Source of the DNA: Actinomycetes bacterium
GTDB taxonomy: Bacteria > Actinomycetota > Acidimicrobiia > Acidimicrobiales > Bog-793
Direction of reading: 5' to 3'
DNA: 9,765 nucleotides
NCBI GenBank assembly: GCA_021823365.1
Contig: JAKAOD010000081.1
Span: 1 to 9,765 of the forward strand
A program made the position numbers and the translations under genes. The notes below the pieces were generated by a model. That model saw nothing but the letters and a program-made list of their open reading frames with translations. It was not told the origin of the DNA and did no database searches. Positions 1 through 5,750 of the stretch are shown here, piece by piece (position 1 is the first letter of the stretch; the number at the start of each line of letters is the position of its first letter).

Positions 1-686
1 GATCTATCGCCGGCAGCGAGGAGCGCCTCGCGGTCAACACCGTCTGCGTCGGCTACGGGTTCGTACCCTCGGCAGAGCTCTTCCGTCTCCTCGGGTGCGC
101 GTTCGTCGACGACGACGACCTCGGTGGGCCCGTCGTCGTCGTCGACGAGTGGCAGCGCACGACCGTCGAGGGCATCTCGGCGGCCGGGGACGGAACCGGC
201 GTGCGCGGCGCGCCGGTGGCGAAGGCCCAGGGTCGTCTCGCCGCCATCGGCCTCGCCCGCGACCTCGGCGCGCTCAGCACTACCGACGCCGAGCGGCTCG
301 CGGCGCCACAGCGCCGCCTCCTTGCCGGCAAGGAGCGCTTCCGACGGGCGCTGCTCCGTCTCTATGGCGTCGGCGAGGGGATCTACGAGCTCGCAACACC
401 CGAGACAGTCGTCTGCCGCTGCGAGGAGGTGGTGCACGGCGACCTCGAGCGGGCCGTCCGTTCCTCCGCGGACGTCAACGTCATCAAGAGCTACACGCGC
501 GCCGGCATGGGGCTGTGCCAGGGACGCAACTGCAGCCGTCACATCGCCGCGCTCGTCGCCCGCCGCAGCGGGGTGCCGCTGAAGGACGTCCCGGGCGCGA
601 CGGCGCGCCCGCCGGTGCGGCCGGTGCCGCTCGGCGCGCTCGCCGACGACACGATCCGCGACGCGGGGTTGTTCACCCGTGGATGA
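1..686 (+). CDS. HcnB/SoxA-type FAD-dependent oxidoreductase with C-terminal BFD-like [2Fe-2S] domain (5' end cut off)
   Basis: The reading frame is already open at base 3 and gives 227 C-terminal residues ending at TGA 684-686, so the N-terminal part lies outside the window. The first 85 residues are the end of a pyridine-nucleotide-disulfide-reductase-like flavoprotein, with the FAD motif AAGDGTGVRGA near residues 60-70. A BFD-like iron-sulfur domain follows, with cysteines at about 138, 140, 172 and 177 (CRC, then GLCQGRNC). This architecture is the large subunit of heteromeric amine/imino-acid dehydrogenases: HcnB of hydrogen cyanide synthase, opine oxidase subunit A, sarcosine oxidase alpha-like proteins and D-hydroxyproline dehydrogenase. 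It passes substrate electrons from the partner FAD subunit to a carrier. The next gene, overlapping by 8 bases, encodes that partner, which supports a heteromeric complex. Whether an HcnA-like [2Fe-2S] domain is fused at the N-terminus, as in the minus-strand paralogue, cannot be seen. The substrate is unknown. Confidence 0.9.
   Translation, partial: SIAGSEERLAVNTVCVGYGFVPSAELFRLLGCAFVDDDDLGGPVVVVDEWQRTTVEGISAAGDGTGVRGAPVAKAQGRLAAIGLARDLGALSTTDAERLAAPQRRLLAGKERFRRALLRLYGVGEGIYELATPETVVCRCEEVVHGDLERAVRSSADVNVIKSYTRAGMGLCQGRNCSRHIAALVARRSGVPLKDVPGATARPPVRPVPLGALADDTIRDAGLFTRG
103..148. repeat. Perfect 17-bp inverted repeat inside a coding region
   Basis: Bases 103-119 (TCGTCGACGACGACGAC) are the exact reverse complement of 132-148, with a 12-base loop. 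It is coding DNA: the left arm encodes Asp repeats and the right arm Val repeats on either side of a Leu-Gly-Gly-Pro turn. A stable RNA or DNA hairpin could form, but codon bias for GAC and GTC explains it well enough. Confidence 0.6.
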
Positions 687-1929
687 CTCCCCGACCGCCG
701 CTCCGGACGGGACGTGCCGTCCCCGACCCGTGCTCTGGCCGCGGGCGACAGACCTCACGGGCGAGCTCCCCGAAAAGACCGACGTCGCGATCGTCGGCGG
801 GGGTCTCGCCGGGTGCGCGCTGGCGTACTACCTCGCCTCGGCCGGCGTCGAGGTCGTCGTGCTCGAACGCGGCGAGCTGAACCGGGAGGCGTCGGGCACG
901 AACGCCGGAAGCTTCCACTTCCAGATCGCGATCCACCAGCTGTCCGGGTCCGGCACAGTACACGACCACGAGCGCCTGCTGCTCGACGTCCGCCTGCACT
1001 CGGCGGCCGCCGCGCTCTGGCCCGAGCTCGAGGGCCAGCTCGATGCCGACCTCGGGGTGCACACGACCGGGGGGCTCATGGTCGCCGAGACGCCCGAGGA
1101 GTTCGACGTCCTCACCACGAAGCAGGTGATCGAGAAGGAGGCCGGGCTCGAAACCGAAGTCCTCTCGGCCGCGGAGCTGCGCTCCTTCGCGCCCTTCCTC
1201 GCCGACGACCTCGCCGGCGCCTCCTACTGCGCCCGCGAGGGCCACGCGAACCCGCTGTACGCGGCCCCGGCGTTCGCCGTCCGGGCCGGCGAACGCGGCG
1301 CCGCCTTCCGCACGCACGTCCGGGTGCTCGGCATCGAGGCGGCCGACGCGCCCGGCGCGACACGCTTTCGGGTGCGCACCGACAAGGGGACGATCGGCGC
1401 CCACCGTGTCGTGAACGCCGCCGGGGCATGGGCGAACGCGCTGTGCGCGACGAGCGGACTCTCGCTCCCCGTGCGCGCCGAGGGCCTACACGTGAACGTC
1501 ACCGAGCCACGCGAGCACATCCTCACGCCGATGCTCCAGCACATCGGGCGTCGCCTGACGCTGAAGCAGGCCGCCAACGGGACCTTCATCATCGGGGGCG
1601 GCTGGCCCGCCCGCCCCGAGCCCGATCCGCAGCGCTACTCGGTCCGCTGGCAGAGCGCGGCGGGCAACGCGGCGGTCGCGGTGCGCGTCATGCCGCTCCT
1701 GAAGGACGTCCGCGTGATCCACATGTGGACCGGTGTCATGACCTTCGTCGACGACCTCATGCCGATCATCGGCGAGTTCCGACGCCTCCCGGGCTACTAC
1801 ATGTGCCTGGCGACGACCGGCTTCACCCTCGGGCCGCTCGTCGCCCGACTGCTCGCCGAGCAGCTCGTGTCGGGCGGGGCCACGGCGGTGCCCGAGGCGT
1901 ACTCGCCCGAGCGGCTCGCCCGCCTCTGA
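679..1929 (+). CDS. FAD-dependent amine/imino-acid dehydrogenase, DAO fold (HcnC / SoxB-like subunit)
   Basis: This 416-residue protein belongs to the D-amino-acid oxidase (DAO) superfamily. An FAD-binding Rossmann motif VAIVGGGLAG lies at residues 36-45, followed by the strand ending VLERG (61-65) and the DAO-type segment ASGTNAGS (71-78). The C-terminus has the usual second FAD contact, with DDLMPIIGE and then the GYYMCLATTGFTLGP segment. The enzyme would oxidise a C-N bond in an amino or imino acid. Pairing with the upstream BFD flavoprotein is the arrangement of HcnBC, opine oxidase and D-hydroxyproline dehydrogenase. I chose GTG 679, which overlaps the preceding stop by 8 bases and has GGGG 10 bases upstream. 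An in-frame GTG at 730 (residue 18) is a weaker alternative. No membrane segment is evident. Sarcosine, glycine, D-hydroxyproline or opine substrates are all possible. Confidence 0.9.
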   Translation: MDDSPTAAPDGTCRPRPVLWPRATDLTGELPEKTDVAIVGGGLAGCALAYYLASAGVEVVVLERGELNREASGTNAGSFHFQIAIHQLSGSGTVHDHERLLLDVRLHSAAAALWPELEGQLDADLGVHTTGGLMVAETPEEFDVLTTKQVIEKEAGLETEVLSAAELRSFAPFLADDLAGASYCAREGHANPLYAAPAFAVRAGERGAAFRTHVRVLGIEAADAPGATRFRVRTDKGTIGAHRVVNAAGAWANALCATSGLSLPVRAEGLHVNVTEPREHILTPMLQHIGRRLTLKQAANGTFIIGGGWPARPEPDPQRYSVRWQSAAGNAAVAVRVMPLLKDVRVIHMWTGVMTFVDDLMPIIGEFRRLPGYYMCLATTGFTLGPLVARLLAEQLVSGGATAVPEAYSPERLARL

Positions 1930-1950
1930 CCACGACCAGCGCGAGAAACC

Positions 1951-1954
1951 GGAG
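1951..1954 (+). promoter_or_regulatory. Ribosome binding site for the DapA-like gene
   Basis: GGAG lies 6 bases before GTG 1961 and decides that non-ATG start. The gap from the previous stop is 31 bases, so translation of this gene is probably initiated independently within the same transcript. Confidence 0.6.
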
Positions 1955-1960
1955 AACCAA

Positions 1961-2893
1961 GTGGACCGCAACGACATCGACTGGAAGGGCTACTGGGCCT
2001 CCTGCCCGACGCCGTTCACCGAGGGGGGCGAGCGCGTCGACACCGACAGCTTGCGCCGGCTTCTCGACTTCTACGTCGGCTGCGGCCTGCACGGCGTGCT
2101 GATCAACGGCACGGTCGGCGAATGGTTCTCCCAGTCCGACGCCGAGCGCCGCCTCGTCGCCGAGACGGCAGTCGCGCAGGTCGCCGGCCGCATGACCGTC
2201 GTCATCGGCTGCACCGCCTACACCGCCGAGCAGGTCGCCGAGTTCGGGCGCCACGCGATGGCTGTCGGCGCCGACGGCGTCGAGGCGAGCGCACCGCCGT
2301 ACGCGAAGCCGTTCCCCGACGAGCTCGTCGCCTACTACGGCGACATCTCGGCGAGCGTCGACGCGCCGCTGCTCGTCTACAACTGGCCCCACGGGACGAA
2401 TGTCGAGATCGGTCCCGACCTCGCCGACCGGCTCGTCGATCTCGAGAACGTGGTGGCAGTGAAGGACAGCACCCCGAACGCCGAGCAGTTCTACGAGACG
2501 ACGAGGCGCGTGGTCGACCGGGCGCGCGTGTTCGGCCCCTACATGACCGCGCGCGGTCACGAGGTGCTCTCGAGCGTGGGAGGCGACGGCTTCATCGGCG
2601 GCGGCAGCGTCTTCGGTGCCGCCGACGGCGAGTTCTGGGAGGCGCACTGGCGCGGCGAGCACGATGCCTGCCTGGCGCACGCGCGTCGCAACGAGCAGCT
2701 CTTCCCCCATCTGTGGCTGCCCGGCGGCTGGGCGGGCGTGCACGGCGCCTACCAGAGCGAGCTGAAGCTCGTGATGGGCCTGCTCGGCCAGCCCGGCGGG
2801 ACGGTGCGCCGGCCGAGACTGCCCATCACCGATCCCGCCGCTGCCGCCGAAGTCCAAGAGGCGCTCGTCGCGGCGGAGCTTCTGACCGAGTGA
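1961..2893 (+). CDS. DapA-superfamily (DHDPS/NAL) Schiff-base lyase or aldolase, not lysine DapA
   Basis: This 310-residue TIM-barrel protein has the family hallmarks: GTVGE at 50-54 (usual form GTTGE), the catalytic tyrosine Y140 in VYNWP, and the Schiff-base lysine K168 in VAVKDST. The Y-to-K spacing of 28 residues equals that of E. coli DapA (Y133, K161). Two residues used by true dihydrodipicolinate synthase are changed. The second threonine of GTTGE is V52, and the arginine five residues after the tyrosine (R138 in E. coli) is G145. The enzyme therefore probably handles another 2-oxo acid or pyrroline substrate. Family members act as aldolases, dehydratases or deaminases, including the pyrroline-4-hydroxy-2-carboxylate deaminase of hydroxyproline catabolism. 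Its place behind the dehydrogenase subunits suggests it acts on their oxidised product. The specific reaction is not determined. Confidence 0.88.
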   Translation: MDRNDIDWKGYWASCPTPFTEGGERVDTDSLRRLLDFYVGCGLHGVLINGTVGEWFSQSDAERRLVAETAVAQVAGRMTVVIGCTAYTAEQVAEFGRHAMAVGADGVEASAPPYAKPFPDELVAYYGDISASVDAPLLVYNWPHGTNVEIGPDLADRLVDLENVVAVKDSTPNAEQFYETTRRVVDRARVFGPYMTARGHEVLSSVGGDGFIGGGSVFGAADGEFWEAHWRGEHDACLAHARRNEQLFPHLWLPGGWAGVHGAYQSELKLVMGLLGQPGGTVRRPRLPITDPAAAAEVQEALVAAELLTE

Positions 2894-2939
2894 CGGCGCC
2901 GCCCGTCCGTACGCGCCCGCCTGAAAGGGGACCACGCAG

Positions 2940-3866
2940 ATGTTCTTCGGCATCGATCACGTCGGCATCGGCGTGTCGGACATGGACGGCGCGCTCGAAT
3001 TCTTCGACCGGCAGCTCGGCTTCAGCGACCTGCTGTTCGACTACCGTGGCGAGCTGCCCGGGATCGAGGAGCTGACGCGCCGCCGGCGGACCCGCGCCCG
3101 TGTGGCGATGCTGCAGAGCCGGCACGTCACGCCGCTCGGCCCCGGACGGGTCAAGCTCGTGCAGCTGCTGGAGGACGGCGGCACGCCACCGCTTCCTCCC
3201 GGGATCGGCTACGGCGAGATCGGCATCGCGGAGGTGTGCCTGCACGCCCGCGGCGTCGCGAAGGTCCACGAGGAGCTCGTCGCGTCGGGCTGCCGGGAGC
3301 TCATGGAACCGGTGTCCGCCGTGCTCGCACCCTTCGACGTCGCCGTCGACCTCTCCTACGTCGCCGACCTCGAGGGCGGCAAGGTCGAGCTCATCGAGTG
3401 GACCGGGCTCTGGCAGGCGCTCCCGGGCGAGCCACGTCTTGAGGGCGTCAACCACGTCGCCTTCGGCGTGCGCGACATGCAGACGACCCGCGAGTTCTAC
3501 GCCGGGCTCGGCTTCACCGAGCTCGTCTTCGAGTCCGACGGGTTCTTCGAGCCGATGCGGCCGTGGTACCCGCGCGAGATGCCCCGCCAGCACATGATCC
3601 TCTGCCTTCCGGGGCAGGGCGCCGGCATCGAGCCCGTGCGCCTCGCCGAGACCTTCGACTGCCGGGGCGACTTCGGGCATGCGGGGCCGATGGACTTCGG
3701 CATCGGCGTCAGCAACCTCCGTCGCAGCGTCGAGGAGCTGACGCGCGCCGGCGTGCGCTTCTACGGCGAGCCGCAGACGCTCGACGTCGGATCGGGCGAG
3801 TGGTCCTACGCCTACTTCGAGGACCCCGACGGTCTCTATGTGTGCCTGACGGAGGCCCGCTACTAA
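2940..3866 (+). CDS. Two-domain VOC (glyoxalase/bleomycin-resistance fold) protein
   Basis: This 308-residue protein contains two vicinal-oxygen-chelate domains, about residues 3-153 and 168-305, each opening with the typical strand (IDHVGIGVSD and VNHVAFGVRD). Aligning the repeats by eye, the four metal-ligand positions of the first domain carry H7, Q75, E98 and E150, a plausible divalent-metal site. In the second they carry H172, C222, D252 and C302. It is about the size of type I extradiol dioxygenases, but their final ligand glutamate is a cysteine here (DPDGLYVCL), so a ring-cleavage activity in the second domain is not supported. VOC proteins also act as isomerases, epimerases, lyases and dioxygenases. 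The ATG is preceded by AAAGGGG with a 9-base spacer, 46 bases after the lyase gene, so it is probably cotranscribed and acts in the same pathway. Function unresolved. Confidence 0.82.
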   Translation: MFFGIDHVGIGVSDMDGALEFFDRQLGFSDLLFDYRGELPGIEELTRRRRTRARVAMLQSRHVTPLGPGRVKLVQLLEDGGTPPLPPGIGYGEIGIAEVCLHARGVAKVHEELVASGCRELMEPVSAVLAPFDVAVDLSYVADLEGGKVELIEWTGLWQALPGEPRLEGVNHVAFGVRDMQTTREFYAGLGFTELVFESDGFFEPMRPWYPREMPRQHMILCLPGQGAGIEPVRLAETFDCRGDFGHAGPMDFGIGVSNLRRSVEELTRAGVRFYGEPQTLDVGSGEWSYAYFEDPDGLYVCLTEARY

Positions 3867-3888
3867 CGTCAGGGCCGCGTCGACGAAC

Positions 3889-3894
3889 GAGGGG
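3889..3894 (+). promoter_or_regulatory. Ribosome binding site supporting a TTG start
   Basis: GAGGGG stands 10 bases before TTG 3905. No ATG or GTG in frame lies between the previous stop and the conserved domain. Starting at TTG gives an N-terminus the same length as that of the neighbouring paralogue, with the shared EFVQSLERGLAV at residues 17-28 in both. Confidence 0.6.
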
Positions 3895-3904
3895 ACCGAC
3901 TTCA

Positions 3905-4849
3905 TTGCAACCCGTTGAACAGCAGACGGCAGAAGCCGAGGAGAACCGCACGGAGTTCGTGCAGTCCCTCGAGCGCGGCCTCGCCGTGCTGCGGGCATTC
4001 GCCGAGCAGCGGAGCACCCTCACCCTCACCGACGTCGCCAACGCCACCGGGCTAAAGCGTGCAGCGGCGCGCCGCTTTCTTCTCACCCTCGTGGAGCTCG
4101 GCTACGTGCGCAGCCGCGGCCGCGAGTTCTCGCTCCGCCCACGCGTGCTCGACTTCGGCAACGCCTACCTCTCGGGCCTCGCCGTGCCCGAGCTCGCAGA
4201 GCCCCACATGAACGTGCTCGCCGACACGGTGCAGGAGTCGTGCTCGCTCGCCGTGCTCGACGACGACGAGATCGCCTACGTCGCGCACGTCTCGCCGCAG
4301 CGGGTCATGACCGTGAGCGTCGAGATCGGTGCCCGGGACCCCGCCTACTGCACCTCGCTCGGACGCGTGCTGCTCGCCGCGCTCGGCGAGGACGCACTCG
4401 CCGCCTACCTCGAGCGCACCCGGCTGCGGCGCCACACGAGCGACACGCTCACGGACCGGCGCAAGCTCGTCGCGGCGCTGCAGGAGACTCGGACGAAAGG
4501 CTACGCCATCATCGCCGGCGAGCTGCAGAATGGCCTCGTCGCGGTGGGGATGCCGGTGCATGCGCCGTCCGGGGAGGTGATCGCGGCGATGAACGTGACG
4601 GGCTACGAGATCCGCGCCTCGGAGGGGGTGCTCGTCGGCGAGTATCTGCCCCACCTGCGCGCCGCCGTCGCCGAGGTCGAGCGCGCGCTCGCCCGGGCGA
4701 CCGCGCTCGCACCGCCGGGGACGGCGATCGTGCTGCCCGCAGACGCCGGGCGCGCCCTTGCACGACGCACGAGCGCGGCAGCTCCGAGCGACGCGCCGCG
4801 GCGCCGGCAGCGGGCGCAGCGGCCGACGAGAGGCGCGGGAGCCCGCTAG
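3905..4849 (+). CDS. IclR-family transcriptional regulator (PcaR/PcaU-like), with an extra basic C-terminal tail
   Basis: This is a 314-residue IclR-type regulator. The N-terminal winged helix-turn-helix spans about 17-90, with the conserved block FVQSLERGLAV, then LTLTDVANATGL and RAAARRFLLTLVELGYVRS. The effector-binding domain follows, with the signature ARDPAYCTSLGRVLLAAL and, near its end, VAVGMPVHAPSGEVIAAMNV. The HTH block resembles the PcaR/PcaU/PobR group, which respond to aromatic or other small carboxylic acids. The last 45 residues, after the point where the next gene's protein ends, form an Ala/Pro/Arg-rich tail (several Arg runs such as PRRRQR) that IclR proteins normally lack. 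The gene starts 38 bases after the VOC gene, so it probably belongs to the same transcript and controls it. An in-frame GTG at 3959 would remove conserved residues and is rejected as the start. Confidence 0.9.
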   Translation: MQPVEQQTAEAEENRTEFVQSLERGLAVLRAFAEQRSTLTLTDVANATGLKRAAARRFLLTLVELGYVRSRGREFSLRPRVLDFGNAYLSGLAVPELAEPHMNVLADTVQESCSLAVLDDDEIAYVAHVSPQRVMTVSVEIGARDPAYCTSLGRVLLAALGEDALAAYLERTRLRRHTSDTLTDRRKLVAALQETRTKGYAIIAGELQNGLVAVGMPVHAPSGEVIAAMNVTGYEIRASEGVLVGEYLPHLRAAVAEVERALARATALAPPGTAIVLPADAGRALARRTSAAAPSDAPRRRQRAQRPTRGAGAR

Positions 4850-4901
4850 TGGGCGCCGCAACGCACCGGGGTGCCCGGTGGGCCGCCGGGGCGCGCGCGT
4901 C

Positions 4902-5714
4902 ATGAGCGACGTTCCCGACCTCGATCACGACGAGCGCGAAGCGCGCGGCGAGTTCGTCCAGTCGCTCGAGCGCGGCCTTGCCGTCATGAGCGCCTTCGGA
5001 CCGGGTCGAACGCACCTCACGCTCACCGAGGTCGCCCAGCACGTCGGCATCACCCGCGCCGCGGCGCGTCGCTTTCTGCGCACGCTCGTCAGCCTCGGAT
5101 ACGTGCGCAGCGACGGGCGGAAGTTCTCTCTGCGTCCTCGCGTGCTCGAGCTCGGCTACGCCTACATGTCGACCATGAGCCTCGCCGACATCGCACAGCC
5201 CTTTCTCGACGAGCTGATCGAGACGATCGAGGAGTCCTCCTCGATCGCCGTCCCGGCCGGCGACGAGCTCGTCTACGCGGCACACGCCGCGCCAAAGCGC
5301 GCCGTGACGATCAACCTCCTCGTCGGCGCGCGCGACCCCCTCTACTGCACCTCGCTCGGACGAGTCCTGCTTGCGGCACGAAGCGACGAGGAGATCGACC
5401 GTTACCTGCGCGACGTGCAGCTGCGGCCGTACACCGACGCCACCGAGACCGACCCGGCGCGCCTACGGCGCGAGCTCGCGAAGGTGCGGCGACTCGGCTA
5501 CGCGCTCGTCGACCACGAGTTCGAGGACGGCCTCGTCGCACTTGCGATCCCGGTGCACGACGCCGCAGGCCGGACGATCGCTGCGATGAACGTGAGCACA
5601 TATTCGCTGCGCGTCAGCGCGACGACGCTCGTGAGCGACTACCTCGCCCCGCTGCGGGCGTGCGCGCTCGAGCTCGAGAGCGAGCTGCGCAGCGCACGCC
5701 GTCTCCACGCCTAG
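4902..5714 (+). CDS. IclR-family transcriptional regulator, tandem paralogue
   Basis: This 270-residue regulator has the same layout as its upstream neighbour: winged HTH at about 17-90 (LTLTEVAQHVGITRAAARRF), then the IclR effector domain with ARDPLYCTSLGRVLLAAR and VALAIPVHDAAGRTIAAMNV. Counting by eye, about 53 of 74 residues in the HTH region (17-90) are identical between the two, with no gaps, so they arose by duplication or are close paralogues. The effector domains differ more, as expected if they sense different ligands. ATG 4902 is preceded by CCGGGG at a reasonable distance and aligns residue-for-residue with the first paralogue's start. The gap between the genes is 52 bases, and this is the last gene of the plus-strand cluster. 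It may control this cluster, the converging operon, or both; no operator could be recognised. Confidence 0.9.
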   Translation: MSDVPDLDHDEREARGEFVQSLERGLAVMSAFGPGRTHLTLTEVAQHVGITRAAARRFLRTLVSLGYVRSDGRKFSLRPRVLELGYAYMSTMSLADIAQPFLDELIETIEESSSIAVPAGDELVYAAHAAPKRAVTINLLVGARDPLYCTSLGRVLLAARSDEEIDRYLRDVQLRPYTDATETDPARLRRELAKVRRLGYALVDHEFEDGLVALAIPVHDAAGRTIAAMNVSTYSLRVSATTLVSDYLAPLRACALELESELRSARRLHA

Positions 5715-5750
5715 AGCAAGGCCGCGTGTGCCGGGCGCGAGTGTGCCGGC
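5715..5750. other. Convergent intergenic junction, possible weak bidirectional terminator
   Basis: Only 36 bases separate the stop codons of the two converging operons. GGCCG at 5720-5724 can pair with CGGCC at 5747-5751, but the 22-base loop pairs poorly and there is no T-run, so this is not a convincing intrinsic terminator. A 9-base direct repeat, GTGTGCCGG, occurs at 5726-5734 and 5741-5749. Transcripts from both sides probably read into each other or end by a Rho-dependent route. Confidence 0.25.

Noticed and set aside
1961..2893. Dihydrodipicolinate synthase for lysine biosynthesis (dapA)
   Set aside because: The R138-equivalent is glycine and the second threonine of GTTGE is valine, and the neighbours are catabolic flavoproteins and not lysine genes.
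2940..3866. Type I extradiol ring-cleavage dioxygenase
   Set aside because: Length fits, but the second-domain ligands do not: an aspartate replaces the second histidine and a cysteine replaces the terminal glutamate.
3867..3904. Promoter or IclR operator upstream of the first regulator gene
   Set aside because: The gap is only 38 bases, with no palindrome or -10/-35 pattern that stands out.
1823..3998. Long minus-strand open frames opposite the DapA-like and VOC genes
   Set aside because: Same GC effect; no domain, no sensible start site, and they lie wholly antisense to well-supported genes.
5726..5749. Direct repeat GTGTGCCGG as a possible regulator site or attachment site
   Set aside because: Nine bases in GC-rich DNA at an operon end, with no integrase or further copies noticed nearby.
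5715..5750. Strong intrinsic terminator between the converging operons
   Set aside because: Only a 5-bp stem with a long loop and no T-tract on either strand.
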